Notes: generated by a model from the letters alone, not told the origin. 58,210 bases of DNA from Hyphomicrobiales bacterium (GCA_016713235.1 JADJPN010000009.1:1-58210); one strand, 5' to 3'; shown: positions 36,897 to 49,312, counted from the first letter of the stretch. A program made the numbers and translations.

Positions 36897-38807
36897 ATGC
36901 GTTTTCCGCCGTCATTTCTCGACGATATCCGCGCCCGCCTTCCGGTTTCGGAAGTCGTGCGCCGTCGCGTGGCGTTGAAGAAGGCGGGCAGGGAGTGGAA
37001 GGGCCTCTCTCCCTTTAATCAGGAAAAAACGCCGTCCTTCACGGTGAACGACCAGAAGGGCTTCTATCACTGCTTCTCTTCGGGAAAGCACGGCGATCAG
37101 TTCGGTTTCGTGATGGAAACCGAAGGTCTCACGTTCCCTGAAGCGGTCGAGAAGCTGGCCGGCATTGCCGGCGTGCCGATGCCGGTCGTGTCGCCGGACA
37201 TGGAGAAGAAGGAAGCGCGCCGCCGCACATTGCATGATGTGATGGAACTGGCCGCGAAGTACTTCGAGGAAAATCTGCAAGCGCGAACCGGTGCACGCGC
37301 GCGAGGCTATCTCAACGACCGCGGCCTCACGCCGGAAATCCAGTCGCGCTTCCGCATGGGCTATGCGTCCAACGAGCGCTTCGCGCTGAAAGAATATCTC
37401 GGCGGAAAAGGTGTTTCGGTCGAGGACATGATCGAGACCGGCCTCTTGATCCACGGCGACGACATCCCCGTGCCGTATGATCGTTTCCGCGAGCGCGTGA
37501 TGTTTCCGATTGCGGATTTCAGGAACCGCATTGTCGGCTTCGGCGGCCGCGCACTCTCGCCGGATGCGCAGGCGAAATATCTGAACTCCCCGGAGACTGC
37601 GCTCTTTCACAAAGGCAGCCTCCTCTACAATGGCGCGAATGCGCGAGCGGCGACGCAAAAGAACCAATCGCTCGTTGTCGTCGAGGGGTATGTCGATGCG
37701 ATCGCAATGGCGGTCGCCGGATTTGAAGGCGCGGTCGCGCCGCTCGGCACTGCGCTCACCGAAGATCAACTCGGTCTTTGCTGGCGCATGGTGGATGAGC
37801 CGATCCTTTGCTTTGACGGCGATAACGCGGGCAAGCGCGCGGCGTTTCGCGCGGTCGAACTCGCGCTGCCGTTTCTCGCGCCTGGAAAAAGCCTGCGTTT
37901 TGCGACGCTTCCCGAAGGCAAGGATCCCGACGATCTGATCCGCTCCAGCGGCGCGGATGCGATGCAGGAAGTTTTGAACGGCGCGCGGCCGCTTTCCGAA
38001 ATGCTCTGGCTGCGTGAGATCGAAGCCGTTCGGCTGGATACGCCGGAACAGCGCGCCGCGCTGGAGAAACGGATCGGTGAACTCTTGCAGCAGATCAAAG
38101 ACGAGACCGTGCGGCGCTATTATCGCGACGATTTCCGCTCCCGGCTTTCGCGTCTGTTCACGCCAGAGCAGCAGCGGATCGCGCCGCGCCGCGAGGCGCG
38201 CGAATTCCGGCCCCGTCAGCCGGGCCGGCCATATCCGTCCCGGGTCATGACCACGCGCTCGCCGAACCTCGCAAATAGCCCGATTTTGCGGGGGCATCAT
38301 GCCGCAGTGCCGGCCAGGGAGGCGCTGATCGTTCTGGCGGTTCTGAACCACCCCTGGCTGCTGTCGGACCACGCCGAGGAATTCGCGGAACTGGAACTTG
38401 TCCATGCCGACGCGGTTGCCCTGCGGAAGGCGGTGCTGGAAGCGGCGGCAAGAACCGATATTTCGGAGACTTCCGTGCTTTCGAAGATGCTGGAGGAGGC
38501 CGGGGCGGCTCCCGTCCGGATACGCATGGAACGTGCCATTTCGCATGGTGCGGACTGGGAAATCCGCCCGGATTCGGCCTCCGAGGACGTGCTGGCCTGG
38601 TGGCATCAAATCGTGAGCTTGCATCGGCGGAAGCGCACGCTATCTAGAGAGCTGCGGGAGGCTGAACGCGCGTTTGGCGCGGAGCCGACCGAGGCCAACC
38701 AAGCCCGGCTACTGGACCTTCAAGAGCGGCTCGCGATCCTGGACGGGACGGAGGCTCTGATCGAAGGGTTCGGAGCACAGTCAGGCCGTCCGGCGCGTAC
38801 AATGTAG
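36897..38807 (+). CDS. dnaG: DNA primase
   Basis: Synthesises RNA primers at the replication fork. The ATG at 36897 gives 636 residues, beginning MRFPPSFLDDIRARLPVSEVV. The N-terminal zinc-binding-like module reads LSPFNQEKTPSFTVNDQKG then FYHCFSSGKHGD: three of four zinc ligands of the E. coli pattern are replaced. The TOPRIM domain shows VVVEGYVDAIAMAVAGF and EPILCFDGDNAGKRAAFRA, with the acidic metal-binding residues. The C-terminal helicase-binding region is helical. The next gene is rpoD. Confidence 0.97.
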   Translation: MRFPPSFLDDIRARLPVSEVVRRRVALKKAGREWKGLSPFNQEKTPSFTVNDQKGFYHCFSSGKHGDQFGFVMETEGLTFPEAVEKLAGIAGVPMPVVSPDMEKKEARRRTLHDVMELAAKYFEENLQARTGARARGYLNDRGLTPEIQSRFRMGYASNERFALKEYLGGKGVSVEDMIETGLLIHGDDIPVPYDRFRERVMFPIADFRNRIVGFGGRALSPDAQAKYLNSPETALFHKGSLLYNGANARAATQKNQSLVVVEGYVDAIAMAVAGFEGAVAPLGTALTEDQLGLCWRMVDEPILCFDGDNAGKRAAFRAVELALPFLAPGKSLRFATLPEGKDPDDLIRSSGADAMQEVLNGARPLSEMLWLREIEAVRLDTPEQRAALEKRIGELLQQIKDETVRRYYRDDFRSRLSRLFTPEQQRIAPRREAREFRPRQPGRPYPSRVMTTRSPNLANSPILRGHHAAVPAREALIVLAVLNHPWLLSDHAEEFAELELVHADAVALRKAVLEAAARTDISETSVLSKMLEEAGAAPVRIRMERAISHGADWEIRPDSASEDVLAWWHQIVSLHRRKRTLSRELREAERAFGAEPTEANQARLLDLQERLAILDGTEALIEGFGAQSGRPARTM

Positions 38808-38861
38808 GAACTGGCAGGCTGATTCGGGTCACCGGCAGCCTTGGAACACAAGGATTTGCTC

Positions 38862-41408
<2,547 letters not shown>

Positions 41409-41431
41409 AAACGACGGACGCGAAAAAAACC

Positions 41432-41460
41432 AAAGCCCGGCCCTCGCGCCGGGCTTTTTT
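41432..41460 (+). terminator. rpoD terminator
   Basis: AAGCCCGG pairs with CCGGGCTT across a short CCCTCGCG loop, then TTTT. It lies 24 bases after the rpoD stop. The A-rich flank suggests that it also works in the other direction. Confidence 0.88.
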
Positions 41461-41640
41461 GCTGTCGGGCGTCGTCGTGGGTGCTCCTGAAAGGCCGGAA
41501 GTGACGTAGTCGAGGCACCTCATTTATTATAATTCGTCATGGCCGGGCTTGAGCCTTCCATCCACGACTTTCCGGGTTTGCCTCAAAGAAGGCATGGATG
41601 GCCCACACAAAGAAGGCATGACGCTTCAGGATTTTTGAAA

Positions 41641-42450
41641 ATGCGCTCTCGCCTCACCGTAGCCTCGCCTGTCTCGCTGGTCCTCATCGCGCCTGCGCAG
41701 GCCGCGAAATGCGGCGGGCCGTTCGAGAGTTTCATTTCCGAATTCCGCCGCGAGGTCGCCGCGAAGGGCATTCCGCAGCGCGTGCTAGCGGAAGCCTTCG
41801 ACGACATCGAATATGACGCCAAGGTGATGGCGTTCGACCGCCGCCAGCGCAACACCTTCAAGCGCTCGTGGGAGGATTACGCGCGCACGCGCGTGACGCC
41901 GGCGCGGGTGAAGCGCGCGAAGAATTTGCTGAAACGTCACCAGAAGCTGTTCGACCGCGTCGAAGCGCGCTTCGGCGTGCCGCGCGAACTCGTGATGGCG
42001 ATCTGGACCATGGAGACCGACAACGGCGGCGACACCGGCAAGCTGCCGGTGGTCAAAACGCTGGCGACACTCGCGCATGATTGCCGCCGCACCGATCTGT
42101 TTCAGGGCGAGCTTTTGGCAGCGCTCCAGATCATCGCGCGCGGGGATCTTTCGAAGCGGGAGTTGCTCGGCGCCTATGCCGGCGAGATTGGCCAGACGCA
42201 GTTTTTGCCGAGCTCATATATCAAGTACGGCGTCGATTTCGACGGCGACGGGCACGTGAACCTGCGCCGCTCGGTGCCGGATGTACTGGCCTCGACCGCG
42301 AACCTCTTGGCCGTGAACGGCTGGCAGAAAGGTCAGCCCTTCGGCGAGGGCACACAGAACTTCATGGTGATGCGGGAGTGGAATCGCTCGGAGGTCTACC
42401 GCAAGACGCTGCACTATTTTGCGGAGCAGTTGCGGCGAGGGGAAGACTAG
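41641..42450 (+). CDS. lytic murein transglycosylase (MltB-like)
   Basis: Cleaves peptidoglycan to 1,6-anhydro-muropeptides in the periplasm. The signal peptide is MRSRLTVASPVSLVLIAPAQA. The catalytic Glu is in VMAIWTMETDNGGDTG, followed by LATLAHDCRRTDLFQGELLA, IGQTQFLPSSYIKYGVDFDG and the late segment SVPDVLASTANLLAVNGWQ. Length of 269 residues is normal for the subgroup; no peptidoglycan-binding domain follows. A longer frame starts at 41539 but overlaps the previous terminator region. Confidence 0.93.
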   Translation: MRSRLTVASPVSLVLIAPAQAAKCGGPFESFISEFRREVAAKGIPQRVLAEAFDDIEYDAKVMAFDRRQRNTFKRSWEDYARTRVTPARVKRAKNLLKRHQKLFDRVEARFGVPRELVMAIWTMETDNGGDTGKLPVVKTLATLAHDCRRTDLFQGELLAALQIIARGDLSKRELLGAYAGEIGQTQFLPSSYIKYGVDFDGDGHVNLRRSVPDVLASTANLLAVNGWQKGQPFGEGTQNFMVMREWNRSEVYRKTLHYFAEQLRRGED

Positions 42451-42561
42451 GCTTCGCGTTGCTCTGCGCTGCGGGTTTCCGCCTGCCGCTTTCCGCCTGC
42501 CGCTTTCATGCCGGAAGTGGCGTGCAGGATGGCGCATTCGAATCATGAGAAAGGATTCATT

Positions 42562-42771
42562 ATGTCCGGTGTGTCCGACGAGCAGTTCGCGCTTCTTGTC
42601 GAAATCGACGAAAAAGTGCCGCTCGCGCTCAATCCGGAGCGCCGTCTGTTAATCGAGACGCTGCTCACCGCGGGTCTCGTCCGTCCTTCGGTGGGCGAGG
42701 ACGCGGAGACCGCGCCTTATGAGCTCACGGCGCAGGCCAGCCGGCTGCTTGGCGAGCGTGGCGCGGCCTGA
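42562..42771 (+). CDS. small cytosolic protein, unknown
   Basis: A 69-residue acidic protein, MSGVSDEQFALLVEIDEKVP at the start and then ERRLLIETLLTAGLVRPSVG. The composition and the sequence TLLTAGLVRP…YELTAQASRLLGERG resemble a small winged-helix-like fragment, without certainty. AGAAAGGATTC lies before the ATG. It stands about 110 bases after the transglycosylase. No family is assigned. Confidence 0.6.
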   Translation: MSGVSDEQFALLVEIDEKVPLALNPERRLLIETLLTAGLVRPSVGEDAETAPYELTAQASRLLGERGAA

Positions 42772-42975
42772 GCGCCTTCGTTAACTTTTCAAAAACCAAG
42801 ACGGCGGTTCCATTTGCGCAAGTGATGCTTCTTTAAGCGTACCGCGTCACCATGCTCGCGATACTTGGGGGAGTAGGCTGGAACTCCGGAAGAACCGGGG
42901 TCTGGTGGCAGACAATGCGTCAGTTTCAGCGTCGCAACAGGCAGTCGCGCGGACCGCGCAAGCAAAGGACGCATC

Positions 42976-44172
42976 ATGCTTAGCGTCCCGACGCTGTTCG
43001 TCGTCTTTATCCTCAATTTTATCGCGCTCGCTTTCGTGTGGACTTATGTCGCGCGGAGCTATCCGAATTTTTCCGCCGCGCGCTTCTGGGCCGCGGCCTC
43101 TTACATGGCCGCGACAGGAGCGGCGGTTTCGCTGTTTCGCGGCATCCTGCACCCGCTAATTCCGATTCTGCTCGGCAGCGCACTCTTCATCTTCTCCGGA
43201 TTTCTCGCTTCCATGGGCATCCAGCGCCTCTATCAGCGGCCGCTGATGTGGCGTGCGGCGTGGCTGGTCACGGCAGTGGCCTCGTTCGGGCTCGCGGTAT
43301 TCGCGATCTGGCAGGAAAATATGCCCGCGCGCATCCTGATCTATTCACTCGCGCAATCCGCGGCGCTGATCGCCGTGTTGCCGCTGCTCTTTTCGCGCAG
43401 CAAAGGTGCACCGCTGCCGGGCGCGCGCATGACCGGCTACATCGCCATTTTTTGCGTTGCAATTTACTGGCTGCGGCCGATCGTGAGCCTGTTGAAAATC
43501 GGCGGCGAAGTTTCGCTGATCGAGTTCAACGAGGTGCAGGCCGGGTTTATTGTGCTGCTCGTGTTCTCGTCGATGACGTGGAATTTCGGCTTCCTGCTGA
43601 TGTCGATCGACCGGCTGCGCGCGGAAGTCGCGGCGCTTGCGCTCTCCGACGATCTCACGGGTGCCGCGAACCGGCGTCAATTGCAGATCCGGCTGGACGA
43701 AGAATGCGCGCGCTCGGAGCGCACGCAACAGCCGTTCGCGCTGCTCATGATCGATATCGACGGCTTCAAGGCGATCAACGACAGTCAGGGTCACGGCGCC
43801 GGCGACGAATGTCTGCGGTTGCTCACGCGCGCGGTGCAGAGTAAATTGCGGACGGGCGATTTGCTCGCGCGCATGGGCGGCGACGAATTCTGCGTGGTGT
43901 TGCCTTCGACCACGCTGCGCGAAGGCAAGATGATGGCGCGGCGTGTGCTGGAAGCCTGCCGCAAGCAATGGACACCGGAAGGCGCCGAGCCGATCATGAT
44001 TACGGCGAGCATCGGTGTTGCGCAGTGGCACGGCGGCGTTGGCCTGCGGGCCGAGCGCCTGATCGCGGAAGCCGATAGCGCGTTGTACGCCGCCAAGCAC
44101 AGCGGCAAGGATCGTTTCGCGCTAAGCGAAATCCATGTGCCGCAAGCCGAACCGCTTCGCAAAAGCGCCTGA
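42976..44172 (+). CDS. membrane diguanylate cyclase (GGDEF)
   Basis: A 398-residue c-di-GMP synthase. About six N-terminal membrane helices (residues 1-210) are followed by a cytosolic GGDEF domain opening LSDDLTGAANRRQLQIRLDE. The metal and substrate motif is LMIDIDGFKAINDSQGHGAG, and the active site is LARMGGDEFCVVLP, with no change in the GGDEF signature. No EAL domain is present. An RxxD inhibitory site upstream of GGDEF is not evident. AAAGGAC lies before the ATG. It is monocistronic and probably senses an envelope signal through its membrane part. Confidence 0.93.
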   Translation: MLSVPTLFVVFILNFIALAFVWTYVARSYPNFSAARFWAAASYMAATGAAVSLFRGILHPLIPILLGSALFIFSGFLASMGIQRLYQRPLMWRAAWLVTAVASFGLAVFAIWQENMPARILIYSLAQSAALIAVLPLLFSRSKGAPLPGARMTGYIAIFCVAIYWLRPIVSLLKIGGEVSLIEFNEVQAGFIVLLVFSSMTWNFGFLLMSIDRLRAEVAALALSDDLTGAANRRQLQIRLDEECARSERTQQPFALLMIDIDGFKAINDSQGHGAGDECLRLLTRAVQSKLRTGDLLARMGGDEFCVVLPSTTLREGKMMARRVLEACRKQWTPEGAEPIMITASIGVAQWHGGVGLRAERLIAEADSALYAAKHSGKDRFALSEIHVPQAEPLRKSA

Positions 44173-44435
44173 CTGCGCCGGAGACGAAGACGCTGCGGCT
44201 TGCGCGCGGCAAGTACACGGTGTTCTCCGATAGCAGTGCCATCATTGATAGCGAGATCATCTCGCAGGGAAGCTTTTCCCGTCTTTGCTTTGTCGCACGC
44301 GGCACAAACGGGCAAGCAGTTGGCCGTGAGGCGCAGCACTGCAATCCCGCCATGTGAAATTGCCGGGCCAAAACTGCCTATTTTCGTCGCGCCGCAGCTT
44401 GACGCTTTTGCAGGCAGCGCCGACAAACATGCAAC

Positions 44436-45686
44436 ATGAGCACGCAAACTAGTCCTGCTGCGACCGGTGTCGCCGAGTCGCCTTACGCTTGGGCGCGTCT
44501 CTGGACTGCGTTGCTCTCGGGTGCAATCGGCTCGGTCGGAATGTGGTCGGTGGTCGTCATTCTGCCGGCCGTGCAGAACGATTTCGGCGTGCTCCGCGCC
44601 GACGCAACGCTGCCCTATACGCTCACCATGCTCGGCTTTGGCATCGGCGGGATCGTGCTCGGCAAAGTCGCGGATCGCTACGGCATCGTCATTCCGCTGG
44701 TAATCAGTACCGTCGCGCTTTCGGCGGGATATCTGCTTTCCAGCATCTCGCCGACTTTGTTTCTGTTCGCACTCACGCATCTCATGATCGGGATCGGTGC
44801 GTCGGTGACGTTTGCGCCGATGATAGCGGATCTCTCGCACTGGTTCACGAAGCGGCGCGGGATCGCCGTCGCGATTGTAGCGTCCGGGAATTATGTGGCG
44901 GGCGCGATCTGGCCGCCGATCGTGCAATATTCAACGGCGACGATCGGCTGGCGGCCGACGCAAGTCTGGATCGGTATTTTCGTTCTCGTCGCGATCCTGC
45001 CGCTCGTTCTCGTGTTTCGTCGCCGCATCGCGCTTTCGGAAGCCGTCTCCGCGAACGCCGCTGCCGCCGGTGCGCGTAATGCGCTCGGACTTTCGTCGAC
45101 CGCGATCATGGCCATCCTGAGTTTCGCGGCGATTGCCTGCTGCGTAGCGATGGCGATGCCGCAAGTGCATATCGTCGCCTATTGCGGCGATCTCGGCTAT
45201 GGCGCGGCGCGCGGCGCGGAGATGCTCTCGCTCATGCTCGGCTTCGGTATCGTCAGCCGCGTGGCCTCCGGTTTCGTCGCAGACAAAATCGGCGGGGTCG
45301 GCACGCTCCTGATCGGCGCATTCCTGCAAGGTGTCGCGTTGTTCTTGTATCTGTTGTTCGACGGATTGACTTCGCTCTATGCGATCTCGATTTTGTTCGG
45401 GCTGTTTCAGGGCGGCATCGTTCCGATGTACGCGGTGATCGTGCGGGAATACTTCCCGCCGCAGGAGGCGGGCTTTCGCGTCGGTATCGTGATCTTCGCT
45501 TCGATCTTTGGCATGGCGCTCGGTGGATGGATTTCCGGCGCGATCTTCGATTACACCGGCTCCTATCAGGCAGCCTTCGCGAATGGCCTTGCGTGGAATT
45601 TGATGAACGTTGCGATCGCCGTGTGGTTGCTGTTCGCATCGCGGCCGAAGCAGGGCCCTTCTACAGGGACACCTGCTGCTGCATAG
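44436..45686 (+). CDS. MFS transporter
   Basis: A 416-residue major facilitator with twelve predicted helices. The N-half has GFGIGGIVLGKVADRYGIVIPL (the MFS motif A loop, G-x-x-x-D-R) and MIGIGASVTFAPMIADLSHW, followed by the loop FTKRRGIAVAIVASGNYVAG typical of the oxalate/formate-type subfamily. The C-half contains the repeated G-x(3)-D loop GIVSRVASGFVADKIGG. The start ATG 44436 has no strong Shine-Dalgarno sequence. The substrate is unknown. 8 bases before the next gene. Confidence 0.88.
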   Translation: MSTQTSPAATGVAESPYAWARLWTALLSGAIGSVGMWSVVVILPAVQNDFGVLRADATLPYTLTMLGFGIGGIVLGKVADRYGIVIPLVISTVALSAGYLLSSISPTLFLFALTHLMIGIGASVTFAPMIADLSHWFTKRRGIAVAIVASGNYVAGAIWPPIVQYSTATIGWRPTQVWIGIFVLVAILPLVLVFRRRIALSEAVSANAAAAGARNALGLSSTAIMAILSFAAIACCVAMAMPQVHIVAYCGDLGYGAARGAEMLSLMLGFGIVSRVASGFVADKIGGVGTLLIGAFLQGVALFLYLLFDGLTSLYAISILFGLFQGGIVPMYAVIVREYFPPQEAGFRVGIVIFASIFGMALGGWISGAIFDYTGSYQAAFANGLAWNLMNVAIAVWLLFASRPKQGPSTGTPAAA

Positions 45687-45693
45687 TGTGCGG

Positions 45694-46380
45694 ATGAGCG
45701 CGTCCGTACCAGCCGAAATTCCTGCCGCGGAATACAAGCTCTTCGTGCGCGCGGGCGCCTTGCGTTTCTATCTGCGAAACACGAACGAGGGTGTTTACCT
45801 CTCGCCGAAGGGTATCGGCTGGTTCATCGACGGCACCTCGTATACGCGCGACTGGGACGAGATTGCCGTGGTCAATCTGACCGCGATGCATATTCCAAAG
45901 CAGGGGCCAAGCGGGGTTTGCAAGCTCACGTTCACCGACGGTAGCGTGCTCTCGGTATTGAGCGCTTCGAAATGGGGCGGCAGCGATGCTGAGCGCAACG
46001 TCGAGTATGGCCGCTTCCTGACCGACTTTCACCGCGTCATTCCTGCACCCGTGCGCGGGAAAATCCGGTTCGAGACCGGGGTCGGTGCCGGACGGCACAC
46101 CGGCATGATCGTTGCCCTTGTGATCGCGGTGGCGTTCTTTGTCGTGCTGCCGCTCGGGCTCACGCTCTATTTCCGCGAGTGGGAGGGGCTGTTCATTGCG
46201 CTTGCGGGGGCGGGATTTGTTACGCCGCTTTACTTCATGATGCGGAAGGCGACGCCTGCTACCTATGATCCGAACCAGGTTCCGCCGGATCACTACCCTA
46301 AAAATTCCCGCGCTAACGCGTTGCCAAATGGGCTGTGCGTCTTATGTAGGGCCCCTGACGCAGAGGTAGATGATGGCTGA
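45694..46380 (+). CDS. membrane protein with PH-like head, unknown
   Basis: A 228-residue protein. The soluble N-part (GALRFYLRNTNEGVYLSPKG; SYTRDWDEIAVVNLTAMHIP; GVCKLTFTDGSVLSVLSASKW) is reminiscent of a bacterial PH-like beta domain. Two membrane helices follow (TGMIVALVIAVAFFVVLPLG; LFIALAGAGFVTPLYFMM). The end (YPKNSRANALPNGLCVLCR…) overlaps the next gene's ATG by 8 bases. The 8-base gap from the MFS gene and this overlap suggest an operon. Function is unknown. Confidence 0.65.
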   Translation: MSASVPAEIPAAEYKLFVRAGALRFYLRNTNEGVYLSPKGIGWFIDGTSYTRDWDEIAVVNLTAMHIPKQGPSGVCKLTFTDGSVLSVLSASKWGGSDAERNVEYGRFLTDFHRVIPAPVRGKIRFETGVGAGRHTGMIVALVIAVAFFVVLPLGLTLYFREWEGLFIALAGAGFVTPLYFMMRKATPATYDPNQVPPDHYPKNSRANALPNGLCVLCRAPDAEVDDG

Positions 46381-46687
46381 AAAAGTCACGGTTTCGATCC
46401 CGCACAAGCTCGGCAAGGAAGAGGCTATCCGCCGGATCAAGAGCGGGTTTGCGGTCGCGCGCGAGAAGGGCGGCGGCATGATGAATTTCGCCGACGAGAC
46501 CTGGACTGGCGACCAGGTCGCCTTCAACGTCTCCATGGTCGGCCAGAACGCGGCGGGCACCATCGACATACGCGACGACCATGTCGTGATCGATGTCACG
46601 CTGCCGTGGCTGCTCGCCAAGATGGCAGAGCAGGCGAAGGTACTGATCGAGAAACAGGGCAACCGGCTGCTGCTCGGGAAGAAGTGA
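46373..46687 (+). CDS. polyhydroxyalkanoic acid system family protein
   Basis: A 104-residue small protein of the PHA_gran_rgn family found with polyhydroxyalkanoate granules: MAEKVTVSIPHKLGKEEAIR, then KSGFAVAREKGGGMMNFADE, a beta-rich middle (GTIDIRDDHVVIDVTLPWL) and the end IEKQGNRLLLGKK. AGAGGTAG is immediately upstream. The function in granule biology is inferred from the family. It overlaps the end of the membrane-protein gene. Confidence 0.88.
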   Translation: MAEKVTVSIPHKLGKEEAIRRIKSGFAVAREKGGGMMNFADETWTGDQVAFNVSMVGQNAAGTIDIRDDHVVIDVTLPWLLAKMAEQAKVLIEKQGNRLLLGKK

Positions 46688-46833
46688 GGTGCGGCTGGCG
46701 GAACTAAAGCAAAGCAATGCGCGTTTCCTGGCGCGCAAAAGTCCGCTCCGATAATTCACGCTAGCCTCAAAAATTCGCTGGCGCCGCCTGCAGAACCTGC
46801 TATACGCGCGGCCTTCTTTTCCCGGAGAGCGCC

Positions 46834-47184
46834 ATGCTGCTCACGCTGATGAAAGGCAAAATCCACCGCGCCGTCGTGACTGGCGCGGATCTGGATTACG
46901 AAGGCTCGATCGGCATCGATCGCGCGCTGATGGATGCCGCGGGCTTCCTGAGAAACGAGCGCGTGGAGATTTATAACGTTTCGTCCGGCGCGCGTTTTGC
47001 AACTTACGTCATCGAGGAGCCGTCGCAATCCGGTGCGATCACGCTGAACGGCGCCGCCGCCCGGCTGGTGCAGAAGGGCGATCACATTATTATCGTCGCC
47101 TATGCACAAATGGAGGAGGCGCAGGCCAAGCGCTTCCAGCCGCGCGTCGTACTGGTAGACGAGCAGAATCGTCCGAAGAACTGA
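46834..47184 (+). CDS. panD: aspartate 1-decarboxylase
   Basis: Makes beta-alanine for pantothenate and coenzyme A. The 116-residue proenzyme self-cleaves between Gly24 and Ser25 in ADLDYEGSIGIDRALMDAAG, the new serine becoming the pyruvoyl group. Tyr-bearing GDHIIIVAYAQMEE and the second-strand NVSSGARFATYVIEEP are as in the family. No panB or panC is adjacent. The ATG is 5 bases after GGAGAGC. Between it and the PHA gene lie about 150 bases without genes. Confidence 0.95.
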   Translation: MLLTLMKGKIHRAVVTGADLDYEGSIGIDRALMDAAGFLRNERVEIYNVSSGARFATYVIEEPSQSGAITLNGAAARLVQKGDHIIIVAYAQMEEAQAKRFQPRVVLVDEQNRPKN

Positions 47185-47244
47185 CGTTTCGCTTGCCGTG
47201 AAATCGGATTGGCTCCGCCGCGTAACAGCGGCTAAGTCTTTGGC

Positions 47245-48478
47245 ATGAACAAAGAGCCAACGTTCGGGCTTCGTGATTTCGCGGGTGAGCCGGAGTCTTC
47301 GCGGCGGTATTTCGGCTGGCGCGTGGTCGCGGCCTTGTTTGTCATCGCGGTTTTTGCCTGGGGCTTCGGCTTTTACGGTCATGCGGTCTATCTCGCCGAG
47401 TTGCAGCGGCTGCATGGCTGGCCGACATGGCTGATCTCGGCGGCGAGCACACTCTATTATTTTGTAAGTGCCGTGCTCATGATTTTCGTCAATGACGTGA
47501 TCCGGCGGCTGGGGGCGTGCCGCTGCATTCTGTTTGGTGCGGTCTGCTTTTCGGTTTCGATTGCCGCGCTCGGGCAGGTCTCTCAGCCATGGGAACTTTT
47601 CGCAGCGTATCTCCTCATGGCGATTGCATGGACGACCATGACGATCGGCGCGATCACCAACATTCTCGGCCATTGGTTCGACCGCAAGCGAGGACTTGCG
47701 ATCTCGCTCGCACTGAATGGCGCGAGCTTCGGCGGGGTGATCGTGGTTCCGGCGATGGTATTTGCGATCTCGGCCTATGGTTTTGCGACGACGATGTTTG
47801 TCTCGAGCATTTCGGTCCTCGCGCTTGCGATTCCGCTTTGCGGTCTTTGTGATCGGCAAGCCTGCTCCCAGGCCGGATGCCCCAGCGCTTGCCGCGAACG
47901 ACACAGCGCGCTCATGGACACGGGCTTTCGCTTTACGCAGTCTGGCGTTCTGGCTCGTCTCGGCGCCGTTCTCGATCAGCCTGTTTTCACAGGCTGCGTT
48001 TCTCGTTCACCAGGTTGCTTTTCTCGAAGGCTCTATCGGCCGTGCGAATGCAGGCATTGCTGTCGCGATCACGACCGCTGCTTCGATCTGCGGCCGGCTC
48101 GCCATGGGCGTTTTCGTCGAACGGATCAATCTTCGCGCGTTCTCCGCGCTATCGATGTTCACGCAAGCTGTAGCGCTCGTTGCAATGACGCAGACTGCGA
48201 GCGAATGGCCGCTGTTTCTGCTCTGTGCAATTTTTGGCCTTTCGGTTGGCAACCTGATCACGCTGCCGTCGCTGATCGTGCAACGTGAATTTCCGCCGGC
48301 AGCCTTCGGAATGATCGTCGCGCTTTCGACCGCGATCACGCAATTCACGTATGCTTTTGGGCCGGGGGTAATGGGGGCCGTGCGCGACGCGAGCGTGAAC
48401 TACACGCCCGCGATCGCGCTTTGTGCTGTGCTCAACCTGATCGCGGCGGGGATTGTGGTGCTGCGTCCGAAGCCGTGA
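47245..48478 (+). CDS. MFS transporter, frameshifted
   Basis: A major facilitator with twelve helices when restored (about 410 residues). The first frame (MNKEPTFGLRDFAGEPESSR to …SISVLALAIP) covers six helices and the loop FDRKRGLAISLALNGASFGG. The second frame (FAVFVIGKPAPRPDAPALAA to the end) holds the other six. The switch is near 47838-47845, where one base in CCGCTTTG appears surplus. Both halves have full coding quality. It is separate from the MFS gene at 44436 and divergent in sequence. Confidence 0.8.
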
Positions 48479-49204
48479 CTATTTGGGCGCAATCTCGAAG
48501 CTCGCATCGACGCGAGCGCGAAACATCAGCTCGCCGGCTTCGATCGGCACATCCGGTCGCGGCGCGGCCGCGGCGCGGGCGACAAAAGCCCCGGGCACCT
48601 GGCCTGGCATTTCGATGTGACCTTCGCTTAGCGTCAGTACACGGACGATCTTGAGGTTTGCGGCATCGGCAAACTTCTGCGCTTTCTCGATTACATCCTT
48701 GATCGCAGCGGTGCGGGCCTGTTCGATCAGAGGCGCCGGATTTGCGACAGAAAAGGTAATGCTGCGGATATCGTTGATGCCGAGGACGACAAGGCGGTCG
48801 AGCAGACCACCGAGTTTACTGATGTCGCGGACGCGCAAGGTCACGACATTATTCACCTGATAGCCGACGATCTCCCGATTCGGCCACTTGTCCGCGCGGA
48901 CGATGTCGGGACGCAGCGCAAGGCCGGAGGTTTGGATGTCGCGCGACTCAATGCCGCTTTCCTTGGCGGCTTTGAGTGCGGCCGCAAGCAGCTTGGAATT
49001 CTCGGCTAACGCGTCTTTCGCGACCTTGGCTGTCACGGCGACGCCGATCTGAACGGTCGCCAGTTCCGGCTGCGCGTCTATGACGCCTTCGCCGGTCAGT
49101 GTCAGCGTGGGTATGCGTTCCTGTGCGGGCGGGGTCTGCGCCGGCGCGCCTTGGGTAAGCAGTCCGAAGGCAAGCAAAGCCGCGAGTAGCTGGATGCGAT
49201 TCAT
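48479..49204 (-). CDS. SIMPL (DUF541) domain periplasmic protein
   Basis: A 241-residue protein with a signal peptide (MNRIQLLAALLAFGLLTQGA) and one SIMPL domain: LTLTGEGVIDAQPELATVQI, LKAAKESGIESRDIQTSGLA, EIVGYQVNNVVTLRVRDISK and AIKDVIEKAQKFADAANLKI. The ending FRARVDASFEI is typical. The family forms large periplasmic or outer-membrane assemblies of unclear role, sometimes tied to oxidative stress. Convergent with the MFS gene; the stops abut. Confidence 0.9.
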   Translation of the reverse strand: MNRIQLLAALLAFGLLTQGAPAQTPPAQERIPTLTLTGEGVIDAQPELATVQIGVAVTAKVAKDALAENSKLLAAALKAAKESGIESRDIQTSGLALRPDIVRADKWPNREIVGYQVNNVVTLRVRDISKLGGLLDRLVVLGINDIRSITFSVANPAPLIEQARTAAIKDVIEKAQKFADAANLKIVRVLTLSEGHIEMPGQVPGAFVARAAAAPRPDVPIEAGELMFRARVDASFEIAPK

Positions 49205-49312
49205 GATAATCTCCCGTAACGGCGGAACCTCGTCAAACTTTCGCGGCTCATTTTAGGCAAGCCGGTGGCCGTTGTGCGTTCCGCGCGCACTTGATAGTTT
49301 CCGCGCACTTTC

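Noticed and set aside
36912..38624. 570-codon minus-strand frame opposite dnaG
   Set aside because: Antisense shadow of a certain gene with no start signal or domain.
44173..44435. Possible gene between the diguanylate cyclase and the MFS transporter
   Set aside because: Only short overlapping frames are present without a start signal; left as a plain spacer.
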